Positions 1 through 6,977 of a stretch of 11,975 nucleotides of DNA are shown here, piece by piece (within the stretch, counting starts at the first letter, position 1; the number at the start of each line of letters is the position of its first letter). The DNA comes from Actinomycetota bacterium. Lineage in GTDB: Bacteria > Actinomycetota > Actinomycetes > Streptosporangiales > Streptosporangiaceae. The translations under genes and the position numbers were made by a program. The stretch is taken from positions 1-11,975 of the forward strand of contig PLIQ01000136.1 of the NCBI GenBank assembly GCA_003140115.1, in the 5' to 3' direction. The notes under the pieces are model-generated. The model searched no databases. It was not told the DNA's origin and saw nothing but the letters and a program-made list of their open reading frames with translations.

Positions 1-975
1 CGCGACCAGCTGGGTCAGCTCGGCGGTGCGGGCGAACCCGCCGATCAGGGCGGCCGCGCCGGACCGGTGGGCGCGCAGGGCGAGCACCTCCCGGGCGTTC
101 GGGTACGGTGCCCGGGGCTCGGCATGCAGGTCGTCGCCGTCGTCCCACAGGACCACCAGGCCCAGATCGTGGACCGGGGCGAACATCGCCGCCCGGGTCC
201 CTGCCACCACCCGGACCGTACCCCGCAACACGGCCAGCCAGCGGCGGTACCGCTCGGCCGGGCCGAGATCGGCGGTCAGGCAGACGTGGCCCTCGGCTCC
301 TTGATTCACGGCGGTCAGCGCCGCGTCGACGCGGGCCAGGTCGCGGGCATCCGGGACGACGATGACCACGCCGCGGCCGGTGGCGGCCATGGTGGCGGCG
401 GCGATGGCGATCTCGGCGGGCCAGTCGGGACCGGGCAGGGCCGACCAGGCGGCGCGGACCGGGCGGCCCGCGGCCAGAGCGGCCAGGAACGCCTCGCCGG
501 CCAGATACCGAGTCCAGGAGCCGGACTCGGGCCGGGAGGGCGGGGTTGCTTCCGGGGACAGGGCGGCGTCCTGAGACGGGGCGGCTGCGAGAGCGCCGGG
601 GGCGTCGCGTTCGGCGGTGGCGTGCCGGGGCGGGATGGCCAGCCGGAGTACGTCGGCCAGGGTACCCGCGTACCGGTCGGCGACCGCGCGGGCCAGGTCG
701 AAGATCTCCGGGGTGAGCACCGGCTCCGGGGAGATCACCCGTTCCAGCCGGGACAGCCTGCCCTGGTGCTCGCTGGTCTGGGTCCGGTCCAGCAGGTAGC
801 CGTCGACCAGCTGGCCGGCGAACCTGACCCGGACCCGGCAGCCGGGCACGGCCGTCTCGTCCATGCTGGCCGGAATCAGGTAGTCGAAGGGCCGGTCCAG
901 GTGGGCGAGCGAGATGTCGACCGCGACCCGGGCGACCGGCAGCCGCTCGGTGACCGCCTGCTCCTTCGGCCCCAT
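1..975 (-). CDS. priA: PriA-like primosomal protein N' (N-terminal 325 residues, truncated by window edge)
   Basis: This is the replication-restart protein that recognises stalled forks and helps reload the replisome. The visible part starts with the PriA 3'-DNA-binding domain (about residues 13-115, with LDRPFDYLIP near 26-35 and GCRVRVRFAGQLVDGYLL near 45-62) and runs into the helicase-like region. The position of the Walker A loop reads PGPDWPAEIA (about 181-190), with no GxGKT, and the DEEH box position reads WDDGDD (about 277-282), so it should not hydrolyse ATP as E. coli PriA does. Loss of helicase motifs is known for actinobacterial PriA. I chose ATG at 975 because GGAGG lies 8 bases upstream. 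The gene continues beyond base 1. It normally follows metK; here a TnpB element and a methyltransferase gene lie between them, so its promoter context has changed. Confidence 0.93.
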   Translation of the reverse strand, partial: MGPKEQAVTERLPVARVAVDISLAHLDRPFDYLIPASMDETAVPGCRVRVRFAGQLVDGYLLDRTQTSEHQGRLSRLERVISPEPVLTPEIFDLARAVADRYAGTLADVLRLAIPPRHATAERDAPGALAAAPSQDAALSPEATPPSRPESGSWTRYLAGEAFLAALAAGRPVRAAWSALPGPDWPAEIAIAAATMAATGRGVVIVVPDARDLARVDAALTAVNQGAEGHVCLTADLGPAERYRRWLAVLRGTVRVVAGTRAAMFAPVHDLGLVVLWDDGDDLHAEPRAPYPNAREVLALRAHRSGAAALIGGFARTAELTQLVA

Positions 976-998
976 CACCAAGACCTCCGGCGAAAGTT

Positions 999-1014
999 CC
1001 AGCCTTCACGCTGG
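999..1014. repeat. Candidate left-end hairpin of the TnpB element
   Basis: Perfect 5-bp stem CCAGC / GCTGG around a 6-base loop (CTTCAC). On the minus strand it reads CCAGC-GTGAAG-GCTGGAA, close to the right-end CCAGCCGGTGACGGCTGGAA. It sits 10 bases upstream of the GGAGG of priA, so it could also lie in the priA leader. Confidence 0.4.
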
Positions 1015-1017
1015 GGA

Positions 1018-1046
1018 AGAATATGGAGTCCCGCGCAGCTGGGCAA
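1018..1046 (-). promoter_or_regulatory. Candidate promoter for priA
   Basis: Read on the minus strand, a TTGCCC (-35 like) is followed after 17 bases by TATTCT (-10 like), each matching 4 of 6 consensus bases. It would start transcription about 35 bases before the priA ATG. The position falls in or beside the left part of the TnpB element, so priA may depend on a promoter brought or reshaped by the insertion. Weak prediction from consensus alone. Confidence 0.2.
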
Positions 1047-1112
1047 GACAAAATGGCCGACCGTACGGTGTGGCTCCCGCAGTTTTTCGATTACACATAC
1101 GACACTGTAAGA

Positions 1113-2348
1113 ATGAGGACAGCATACCGGTGCCGGGCCTACCCCGACCAGGGCCAGCGTGCGGCACTGAATCGCACGTTCGGCTGCGTCCGGGTCGTGT
1201 GGAACCACAGCCTGGCCGAACGGCACCGCCGCTGGCACACCGACCACACGGGCATGACCTATGCGCAGTCCGACCGGGCACTGACCACCATGAAACAAGA
1301 CCCGGGCCTGGCGTTCCTGTCCGAGGTGTCCTCCGTGCCGCTGCAGCAGACACTCCGGCACCAGCATCAGGCCTTCTCCGCGTTCTTCGCCAAGCGCGCC
1401 CGGTACCCCAGATTCAAATCCCGACGCTCCCGGCAGTCCGCGCACTACACCCGGTCGGCGTCCTCCCTGCGCTCGGGCGTGCTGCGGCTGGCCAAGATGA
1501 GCACGCCGCTGCCGTTTGTGTGGTCGTGGCCGGACGTGGACGTGACAGGCCTGGACCCGACGATGGTGATAGTCTCCCGCGAGGAGGACGGTCGCTGGTA
1601 CGTCACTTTCACCATCGACACCGACGACCCGGAACCGCTCCCGGCGGCTGGGCGTGCGGTCGGCATAGACCTCGGCGTGACGGACTTCGCCGCCACCAGC
1701 CACGGGGACAAGATCGCCAATCCGCGGCACCTGGACCGGAAGTCTCGGAACCTGGCCCGCTACCAGCGGCGCCTGGCCCGATGCCAGAACGGGTCGGCCA
1801 ACCGGGCGAAGGCCGCCGCCAAGCTCGCCCGCGCCCACCGGAAGGTCCGCAACGCGCGACGGGACTTCCTGCACCGCGTCAGTACCCGCCTCGTCCGCCA
1901 GAACGACGTGGTCGCGATCGAGGACCTGAACGTGGCCGGCATGGTCCGGAACCGGCACCTGGCCCGCGCCATCTCCGGCTGCGGCTGGGGAGAGTTCCGC
2001 CGCCAACTGGAGTACAAGTGCCAGCGGTACGGGCGCCGCCTGGTCGTCATCAACCGCTGGTACCCCTCGTCCAAAACCTGCTCGGCGTGCGGGCATTTGC
2101 TCGCCGACCTGAGGCTGTCCACTAGGCAGTGGACATGCCCGTCCTGTGGCACCCGGCACGACCGGGACATCAACGCCGCCAAGAACATCCTCGCGGCAGG
2201 TCTTGCCGTAGCCCCGGGCTCCCCGGGCGATGCCTGCGGAGCTGGCATAAGACACCCCGGAACCTCCTGGGTGCGGCCGGCGATGAAACAGGAACCCCAG
2301 CCGGTGACGGCTGGAATCCCCGTCCTTCAGCTTCAGGGCGAGGAGTAG
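1113..2348 (+). CDS. tnpB: TnpB, RNA-guided RuvC-like nuclease of an IS200/IS605-group element
   Basis: TnpB proteins are compact nucleases guided by an RNA from the element's right end; they cut the DNA left empty after excision and so help the element persist. The 411-residue product begins MRTAYRCRAYP, the usual N-terminus of the family. The helix-turn-helix-like N-terminal half is followed by RuvC-I GIDLGVTDFA (D186), RuvC-II VAIEDLNV (E270), a zinc finger CxxC...CxxC (C323, C326, C342, C345) and RuvC-III DRDINAAKNI (D352). All three catalytic acids are present, so the enzyme looks active. The C-terminus MKQEPQP...GIPVLQ is encoded by the right-end hairpin DNA, as in other actinobacterial copies. 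In-frame ATGs exist at 1023 and 1053, but I prefer 1113 from alignment to the family; no clear ribosome binding site is visible. It is divergent from priA. Confidence 0.92.
   Translation: MRTAYRCRAYPDQGQRAALNRTFGCVRVVWNHSLAERHRRWHTDHTGMTYAQSDRALTTMKQDPGLAFLSEVSSVPLQQTLRHQHQAFSAFFAKRARYPRFKSRRSRQSAHYTRSASSLRSGVLRLAKMSTPLPFVWSWPDVDVTGLDPTMVIVSREEDGRWYVTFTIDTDDPEPLPAAGRAVGIDLGVTDFAATSHGDKIANPRHLDRKSRNLARYQRRLARCQNGSANRAKAAAKLARAHRKVRNARRDFLHRVSTRLVRQNDVVAIEDLNVAGMVRNRHLARAISGCGWGEFRRQLEYKCQRYGRRLVVINRWYPSSKTCSACGHLLADLRLSTRQWTCPSCGTRHDRDINAAKNILAAGLAVAPGSPGDACGAGIRHPGTSWVRPAMKQEPQPVTAGIPVLQLQGEE
2297..2314 (+). repeat. Right-end hairpin 1 of the TnpB element
   Basis: Perfect 7-bp stem CCAGCCG / CGGCTGG closed by the tetraloop GTGA, inside the last codons of tnpB. 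Likely both an omega RNA stem and part of the subterminal palindrome recognised in single-strand transposition. Confidence 0.75.
2318..2343 (+). repeat. Right-end hairpin 2 of the TnpB element
   Basis: CCCCGTCCT (2318-2326) pairs with AGGGCGAGG (2335-2343) around the 8-base loop TCAGCTTC, with one C-A mismatch and one G-T pair. It lies 4 bases after hairpin 1 and just before the tnpB stop. The mismatch suggests slight decay of an originally perfect palindrome. Confidence 0.65.
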
Positions 2349-2386
2349 TCAACACGGTTACGTCCTACCAGACCGGCGCGACGATA

Positions 2387-2626
2387 TTAGGCGGCCAGGA
2401 GGCCTGACAAGCAATCCGGCGCGCCGAACAGCTTCGCCGCCCGATGCTCTCCGCGGCTAACCAAGGGATGTTCGCCGGCAATCGCCAGTGCTTCCCGTAC
2501 TACGCCTGTAGTTGGCGCGTTGCCATGGAGTGCGCGGAACGTCATCCGGATCTGGTCAGCGGAATGTCCCCAGACAGCACCTTGGTCGAGCCAACATCTC
2601 TGGAGGACAGCCTTGCGGTGGTCCAT
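2387..2626 (-). CDS. Small unrecognised ORF coupled to the methyltransferase gene (79 aa)
   Basis: I do not recognise the product. Its ATG at 2626 overlaps the methyltransferase stop codon in a TGATG arrangement, typical of translational coupling, and it ends with TAA shortly before the right end of the TnpB element. The sequence has two tryptophans near the N-terminus and a mixed, mostly soluble composition with segments such as GVVREALAIAGEHP; no signal peptide, membrane segment or metal motif is visible. About two thirds of third codon positions are G or C, clearly below the neighbouring housekeeping genes, so it may be acquired DNA, the tail of an older gene, or not a gene at all. No ribosome binding site is seen beyond the overlap. 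Confidence 0.3.
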   Translation of the reverse strand: MDHRKAVLQRCWLDQGAVWGHSADQIRMTFRALHGNAPTTGVVREALAIAGEHPLVSRGEHRAAKLFGAPDCLSGLLAA

Positions 2627-3436
2627 CAGCGCGGACTGGGAGAAGGGTCATCTAAGCGTGGCAGGACGCGGGCCATGGTGAGCGGGGTCATCTGGGTGAG
2701 GTGCACCTCGGTCTGGGACCGGAGGTAGTGGTGTAGCTCGTCGGTGAAGCTCTGGCGGACGTCCTCTGGCCAGCTCAGCACGATCGCTCTGGTGTTCTCC
2801 ACGCCGATGACGACCCCGGCAGGTAGCACCATCCGCTGCGCGTCGATCCGGTCGACCGGCTCCTCGAACCTGCAGGAGTCGGCGATGATCTCGGCGTCGG
2901 CGGGCCGGGTCCGGGCGCGAGTATCGTCGCTGCGCGCGGCCCACATGCGCGACAGCGCCGCGCCGAGGGGATCGTCGAAGCGCTCTTCGGTGGCTAGCAG
3001 GCCGAGCCAGCCGCCGGGCCGCAGGCGCCGGGCGGGCTTGCTGAACTTGACCTCAGGGTCGACCCAGTGAAACGCCGTGCCCGAGCAGATCAGGTCGAAC
3101 GAGGCTTCGGCCGCAGCGAAATCCTCGAACGAGATGACCTGGAACGAGACGGCTGAGTCGGGCAGACGACGCCGGGCGGCGGCGATCATCGACGGGCCGA
3201 TGTCGATGGCTGTCACGTTGAACCCGTAGCCCGCCAGGCGTTCGGTGAGCTGGGCCCGGGCCGCAGCCGACCTCAAGGACCGTGCTGCCGACCCGCAGGC
3301 CGGCGGTGGTCACCACGAAGTCGACGAGTTCGGCCGGGTACCCACGGCGCGAGGCCGCATAGAGCTGAGCCACGCGGTCGAACAGGGTCCGCTGGTAGTG
3401 CCGCCTGCCGCGCTCCTGCTCAGTCTCTGCGCCCAT
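2626..3436 (-). pseudogene. Class I SAM-dependent methyltransferase, frameshifted by one base
   Basis: The gene encodes a Rossmann-fold methyltransferase of the Methyltransf_11/25 type; the substrate cannot be told. Read from ATG at 3436 (MGAETEQERGRR), the first part gives FDRVAQLYAASRRGYP and motif I VLEVGCGPG (about residues 53-61). Directly after it the frame is lost; skipping one base of the C run complementary to 3252-3254 restores QLTERLAGYGFNVTAIDIGPSM (acidic D78), SFDLICSGTAFHWVD (about 112-126) and a C-terminal region ending DDPSPSPR. The restored product is 269 residues, normal for the family, with no other defect, so this is either very recent inactivation or a sequencing error. 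It follows metK on the same strand but behind that operon's terminator, and it interrupts the usual metK-priA order. Upstream signals are weak. Confidence 0.8.
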
Positions 3437-3494
3437 GGCCACAGCCTGACAGTAAGGCACCCGCGGAGGAAACCGCGCTGGCAGGCTAGGTAAG

Positions 3495-3522
3495 CCCCCG
3501 GACCGCACGAACGGTCCGGGGG
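3495..3522 (-). terminator. Terminator hairpin of the mihF-to-metK operon
   Basis: Perfect 11-bp GC-rich stem (CCCCCGGACCG / CGGTCCGGGGG, loop CACGAA), starting 28 bases after the metK stop on the minus strand. No long T run follows, which is common in high-GC actinobacteria. A second small inverted repeat, ACGAAC-CAC-GTTCGT (3524-3538), lies between metK and this stem. The hairpin would separate metK transcription from the methyltransferase gene. Confidence 0.65.
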
Positions 3523-3549
3523 GACGAACCACGTTCGTTCGGAATGAAA

Positions 3550-4743
3550 TTACACGCCTACGGCGGCGCGGAGCTGGTCGGCGCGGTCGGTGCGCTCCCA
3601 GGAGAAGTCGGGCTCGGTGCGGCCGAAGTGGCCGTAGGCCGCGGTCTGGGTGTAGATCGGGCGGAGCAGGTCCAGCGCGTAGATGATGGCCCGCGGCCGC
3701 AGGTCGAAGACCTTCAGCACGGCGTCCTGGATCTGCTCCACGGGTACCTTCTCGGTGCCGAAGCACTCGACGAACAGCCCGACGGGAATCGCCTTGCCGA
3801 TCGCGTACGCCACCTGGGCCTCGCACCGGTCGGCCAGGCCCGCGGCGACCACGTTCTTGGCTACCCAGCGCATCGCGTAGGCAGCGCTGCGGTCAACCTT
3901 GGACGGGTCCTTGCCCGAGAAGGCACCTCCCCCGTGCCGGGACATGCCGCCGTAGGTGTCGATGATGATCTTGCGCCCGGTCAGCCCGGCGTCGCCCATA
4001 GGACCGCCGATCTCGAACCGGCCGGTCGGGTTGACCAGCAGCCGGAACCCCTCGGTGTCGATTTGCAGGTCGGCCAGGACGGGGTTGACCACGTAGTCCC
4101 GGATGTCGGGGGCGAGGAGCTCCTTGAGGTTGATGTCGGGGGCGTGCTGGGTAGAGACCACCACGGTGTCGAGCCGGACCGGCTGGTCCCCGGCGTACTC
4201 GATGGTCACCTGCGTCTTGCCGTCCGGGCGCAGGTACGGCACCGTGCCCGTGCGGCGGACCTCGGACAGCTGCTTGGCCAGCTTGTGCGCGAGCATGATC
4301 GGCAGCGGCATCAGCTCCGGCGTCTCACGGCACGCGTAGCCGAACATGAGCCCTTGATCGCCGGCGCCCTGCCGGTCGAAGTCCTCGGTCCCCTCGCCCT
4401 CGCGGTACTCGAACGCGTCGTTGACCCCCTGGGCGATGTCCGGTGACTGGGCGCCGATCGAGACGGACACCCCGCAGGACGCCCCGTCGAAGCCCTTGGC
4501 CGAGGAGTCGTAGCCGATCTCGAGGATCTTGTCCCTGATGACGCCGGGTATGTCGACATAGGTCTGAGTGGTGACCTCGCCGGCCACATGCACCTGGCCG
4601 GTCGTGATCATCGTCTCCACCGCGACCCGGCTGCCTGGATCGTCCTTGATCATGGCATCGAGGATGACGTCACTGATCTGGTCGGCCATCTTATCGGGAT
4701 GACCCTCAGTAACCGACTCAGAAGTAAACAGGCGCAGTGCCAC
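3550..4743 (-). CDS. metK: S-adenosylmethionine synthetase (methionine adenosyltransferase)
   Basis: The cytosolic enzyme makes S-adenosylmethionine from ATP and methionine, releasing phosphate and pyrophosphate. The 397-residue product is full length for the family. Visible signatures are [16 protein letters not shown] (about residues 10-25, with H15 and D17), the family signature [12 protein letters not shown] (126-137), [16 protein letters not shown] (251-266) and the P-loop-like GGGAFSGKD (271-279), with the usual HFGR...F.WE C-terminus. The start is GTG at 4743, supported by AGGAGGGG about 7 bases upstream. It is the last gene of the mihF-gmk-rpoZ-coaBC-metK operon, 107 bases after coaBC, and is followed by a terminator hairpin. 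No SAM riboswitch is visible in the short leader. The neighbouring methyltransferase would use its product, but that gene looks like a separate insertion. Confidence 0.97.
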   Translation of the reverse strand: MALRLFTSESVTEGHPDKMADQISDVILDAMIKDDPGSRVAVETMITTGQVHVAGEVTTQTYVDIPGVIRDKILEIGYDSSAKGFDGASCGVSVSIGAQSPDIAQGVNDAFEYREGEGTEDFDRQGAGDQGLMFGYACRETPELMPLPIMLAHKLAKQLSEVRRTGTVPYLRPDGKTQVTIEYAGDQPVRLDTVVVSTQHAPDINLKELLAPDIRDYVVNPVLADLQIDTEGFRLLVNPTGRFEIGGPMGDAGLTGRKIIIDTYGGMSRHGGGAFSGKDPSKVDRSAAYAMRWVAKNVVAAGLADRCEAQVAYAIGKAIPVGLFVECFGTEKVPVEQIQDAVLKVFDLRPRAIIYALDLLRPIYTQTAAYGHFGRTEPDFSWERTDRADQLRAAVGV

Positions 4744-4797
4744 GTCTTTCCCCTCCTAGGACCCAGGCAACGCTGGCGATTCTATCCGGTGTATGCA

Positions 4798-4823
4798 GGC
4801 CGACGGTTTGCTTCTGGTCGGCC
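4798..4823 (-). other. Hairpin in the coaBC-metK intergenic leader
   Basis: Perfect 7-bp stem GGCCGAC / GTCGGCC with a 12-base loop, in the 107-base gap before metK. Downstream on the minus strand is TAGAAT (4779-4784), a possible -10 box without a convincing -35. The gap also has a near-repeat, GGTCACTTCGGG (4824-4835) and GGTCACTTTAGG (4849-4860), the second covering the coaBC stop. The hairpin may stabilise or attenuate the metK message; role unproven. Confidence 0.35.
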
Positions 4824-4850
4824 GGTCACTTCGGGTTTGACGCGCAGAGG

Positions 4851-6062
4851 TCACTTTAGGTTGGCAGCGGCCAGGTCCCAAACCACGTTCGCGAGCGCTT
4901 CCTTAGGCCCGCGCGCGATCCGGGTGACCGTCCCGTCCGCGCCGTAGGCGATCGCCTCGTTGTCGGGCGTCCCGAAACCTAGCCCGTTTCCGACCGGGTT
5001 GACCACCAGCAGGTCACATCCCTTGCGCGCGAGCTTGGCCCGGGCGGCCTGCTCGGAGGTGTCGGTCTCGGCGGCGAACCCGACCAGGACCGGGTGCGTG
5101 CCGTCGGGTCCGCGCTGCGCCGCCAGCCCGGCCAGGATGTCCGGGTTCTCGATCAGGCCCAGCGGCTCGGGCGGCTGCCCGTCCTTCTTGATCTTGCCCT
5201 CGCTGCGGGCCTCGGGGCGGTAGTCGGCCACCGCGGCGGCCATCACGACAACGTCGGCGCCGGCCGCGGCCGCGAGGACCGCGGCCTGCATCTGGACGGC
5301 CGAGACCACCCGGGTGACCTTGGCCCCCGCCGGGTCGGGCAACGCGACGTTGGCCGCGATCACGGTCACCTCGGCGCCCCGGGCGACGGCCGTCCGGGCC
5401 AGCGCGTAGCCCTGCGTACCGGTGGACCAGTTGCCGATGAACCGCACCGGGTCGATCTCCTCCCGGGTGCCGCCCGCCGACACGACCACGCGACGGCCGG
5501 CCAGGTCACGTTCCCTGTGGCTGGTCCCCTCGAGCAGCCGGACCGCCACCGCGAAGATCTCGGGTGGCTCGGGCAGCCGGCCCGCGCCGCTGTCCGCTCC
5601 GGTGAGGCGGCCGACCGCGGGCTCGAGCACGACGGCTCCGCGGCTGCGCAGCAGCGCCACGTTGGCCTGGGTGGCCGGGTGCTCCCACATCTCGGTGTGC
5701 ATGGCGGGTGCGTACAGCACCGGGCACCGGGCGGTCAGCAGCGTGGCGGTCAGCAGGTCCCCGGCCATCCCTGCCGCGGCCCGGGCCAGCAGGTCGGCGG
5801 AGGCGGGGGCGACCAGGACCAGGTCGGCCGACTGGCCGAGCCGCACGTGCGGCACCTCGGATACGCCGGTCCACACGTCGGTGGTGACCGGCTCGCCGGA
5901 CAGGGCAGCCCACGTGGCCTCGCCGACGAAGCGCAGGGCGTCAGGAGTCGGCACGACCCGGACGCGGTACCCGGATTCGGTCAGCAGCCTGAGCAGCTCG
6001 CAGACCTTATAAGCCGCGATGCCCGCGCCAACGCCCAAGATGACGCGGGCCGGCGCCGGCAC
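4851..6062 (-). CDS. coaBC: Bifunctional phosphopantothenoylcysteine decarboxylase / phosphopantothenate-cysteine ligase
   Basis: CoaBC performs two successive steps of coenzyme A synthesis: joining cysteine to 4'-phosphopantothenate (CoaB, C-terminal) and decarboxylating the product with FMN (CoaC, N-terminal). In the 403-residue product the CoaC half has VGAGIAAYK (11-19), the catalytic histidine in PHVRLGQ (H72), [16 protein letters not shown] (85-100) and PAMHTEMW (119-126). The CoaB half has [16 protein letters not shown] (196-211), [11 protein letters not shown] (273-283), KIKK (290-293) and VGFAAETD (327-334). Two oddities: the loop normally read SSGK(M/Q)G is STGTQG here (213-218), putting Thr in place of the conserved Lys, and the CoaC flap [12 protein letters not shown] lacks the cysteine known from E. 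coli (I believe the latter is usual in actinobacteria). I chose GTG 6062, with GAGG 5 bases upstream, 22 bases after rpoZ; a TTG at 6095 is an alternative. Confidence 0.94.
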   Translation of the reverse strand: MPAPARVILGVGAGIAAYKVCELLRLLTESGYRVRVVPTPDALRFVGEATWAALSGEPVTTDVWTGVSEVPHVRLGQSADLVLVAPASADLLARAAAGMAGDLLTATLLTARCPVLYAPAMHTEMWEHPATQANVALLRSRGAVVLEPAVGRLTGADSGAGRLPEPPEIFAVAVRLLEGTSHRERDLAGRRVVVSAGGTREEIDPVRFIGNWSTGTQGYALARTAVARGAEVTVIAANVALPDPAGAKVTRVVSAVQMQAAVLAAAAGADVVVMAAAVADYRPEARSEGKIKKDGQPPEPLGLIENPDILAGLAAQRGPDGTHPVLVGFAAETDTSEQAARAKLARKGCDLLVVNPVGNGLGFGTPDNEAIAYGADGTVTRIARGPKEALANVVWDLAAANLK

Positions 6063-6084
6063 GGCTGCCTCGGGGTCGGCTGGG

Positions 6085-6345
6085 TCAGCCTTCAATGACC
6101 TCGACGTTGAGCAGCCGCTCCTTGATCTCACGGAGCGAGATGGACAGCGGCTTCTCCTGGCTGCGGGTCTCGACCAGCGGGCCGACAAACTCCAGCAGCC
6201 CCTCGCCGAGCTGGGAGTAATACGCGTTGATCTGCCGTGCGCGCTTCGCGGCCATGATCACCAGCCGGTACTTGCTGTCCACGACCTCGAGAAGCTCGTC
6301 GATCGGCGGGTTGATGATGCCGTCGGCGACCTGAGTCCCTGCCAC
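6085..6345 (-). CDS. rpoZ: RNA polymerase omega subunit
   Basis: The omega subunit binds the beta-prime subunit and helps assemble and stabilise RNA polymerase. The 86-residue product has the actinobacterial form: [20 protein letters not shown] (about 10-29), [13 protein letters not shown] (31-43), [14 protein letters not shown] (46-59), and [10 protein letters not shown] (65-74), the C-terminal helix before VEVIEG. I chose GTG 6345 (VAGTQVADG) because GGAAGG lies 6 bases upstream; an extra upstream ATG at 6396 lies inside gmk and has no comparable support. It sits 23 bases after gmk and 22 before the chosen coaBC start, so it is co-transcribed with both, the common arrangement in Actinobacteria. 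Confidence 0.95.
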   Translation of the reverse strand: MAGTQVADGIINPPIDELLEVVDSKYRLVIMAAKRARQINAYYSQLGEGLLEFVGPLVETRSQEKPLSISLREIKERLLNVEVIEG

Positions 6346-6368
6346 GTTCTGCCTTCCGTCGTTTACTA

Positions 6369-6977
6369 CTACAACAAAGGTATCAGCTGGCGGCACACGT
6401 CCTGGACGGACGTATTCACCAGCGTGATATCGAACTCGGCGGCCGCCGCGAGCTCATCCTCGGCCGCCGCGAGCCGGCGGGCCAGCACCTCCGGCGGCTC
6501 CGTGCCGCGGCCGGTGAGCCTGCGGACCAGCTCGTCCCACGACGGCGGGGCCAGGAACACCAGCCTGGCGTCGGGCGCGGCCCGCCTGACCTGGCGCGCT
6601 CCGGCGACGTCTATCTCCAGCAGGCAAGCCACGCCCGCCTCGAGTTTCTCGTTCAGAGGCGCGCGCGGCGTGCCGTACTGGTGGTCGGCGAACCGTGCCC
6701 ACTCCAGCAGCGCTCCCCCGGCGACCAGCCGGTCGAACTCGCTGTCGTCGACAAAGTGATATTCGCGGCCGTCTACTTCGCCCGGCCGCGGCCGACGTGT
6801 GGTAACCGACACAGAAATCCAGATGTCGGGGCAAATCCTGCGGAGTTCGGCGACGACCGTGCTCTTCCCGACCCCGGAGGGTCCGGAGAGCACGGTCAGC
6901 CGCGAATGCACGGGGGTCGCGACCGCGGCTCCGCTTGGATGTCGCTCCCGTCTGCCGCGCGGTTCAGATATCGGCAC
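6369..6977 (-). CDS. gmk: Guanylate kinase
   Basis: The enzyme phosphorylates GMP to GDP with ATP in the cytosol. The 202-residue product from GTG 6977 has a short basic N-terminal extension, then [17 protein letters not shown] with the P-loop GPSGVGKST (32-40), the GMP-binding [11 protein letters not shown] (57-67) and REYHFVDD (71-78), YGTPR, the core [14 protein letters not shown], and the lid-region [17 protein letters not shown]. All expected residues are present. The start at 6977 overlaps the end of the restored mihF frame by 14 bases, a normal coupled arrangement; another GTG lies just before the P-loop (PVHSRL) but lacks a ribosome binding site. Because of the two extra bases in mihF, this frame is open back to 7286, so the DNA as written could also encode a 305-residue MIHF-Gmk fusion. 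Confidence 0.93.
   Translation of the reverse strand: MPISEPRGRRERHPSGAAVATPVHSRLTVLSGPSGVGKSTVVAELRRICPDIWISVSVTTRRPRPGEVDGREYHFVDDSEFDRLVAGGALLEWARFADHQYGTPRAPLNEKLEAGVACLLEIDVAGARQVRRAAPDARLVFLAPPSWDELVRRLTGRGTEPPEVLARRLAAAEDELAAAAEFDITLVNTSVQDVCRQLIPLL

Larger units (their letters stand above)
996..2353 (+). mobile_element. TnpB-only element of the IS200/IS605 group (IS1341-like), ends approximate
   Basis: The element has one transposase-associated gene (tnpB) and no tnpA Y1 transposase in this window, so it would depend on a TnpA supplied elsewhere. A small hairpin (CCAGC/GCTGG, 999-1014) lies on the left, and two hairpins (2297-2314 and 2318-2343) overlap the 3' end of tnpB, followed by GTCAAC at 2348-2353. 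That is the arrangement I associate with right ends of actinobacterial members. The left and right hairpins share CCAGC and GCTGG arms, and the left one on the minus strand also shares the right one's GGCTGGAA. The exact cleavage sites and target motif cannot be fixed from one copy. Confidence 0.6.
2230..2370 (+). ncRNA. Predicted omega RNA (reRNA) overlapping the tnpB 3' end
   Basis: In characterised TnpB systems the guide RNA scaffold is transcribed from the 3' end of tnpB through the right end, and the first bases beyond the element act as guide. Here the last about 50 bases of tnpB fold into two hairpins (2297-2314 and 2318-2343), which would be the 3' part of the scaffold. If the element ends near GTCAAC (2348-2353), the guide begins about 2354 (ACGGTTACGT...). 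The 5' limit and the exact guide start are inferred, not seen. Confidence 0.4.

Noticed and set aside
67..1110. 347-codon plus-strand ORF over the priA region
   Set aside because: Glycine- and arginine-rich mirror of priA with no domain; the minus-strand frame matches PriA throughout.
975..2255. 426-codon minus-strand ORF ending in a TGATG overlap with priA
   Set aside because: It is antisense to the whole tnpB gene, which has full family motifs; no recognisable domain, and long mirror frames are expected in such GC-rich DNA.
2444..2728. 94-codon plus-strand ORF over the methyltransferase end
   Set aside because: Overlaps antisense to the methyltransferase C-terminus and has no recognisable sequence or start signal.
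3447..3456. TGACAGTAAG upstream of the methyltransferase, also found at 7405-7414
   Set aside because: A shared 10-mer without palindromic context at the first site; two occurrences in 12 kb can be chance.
3544..4446. 300-codon plus-strand ORF over metK
   Set aside because: Antisense to an intact metK; composition typical of a mirror frame.
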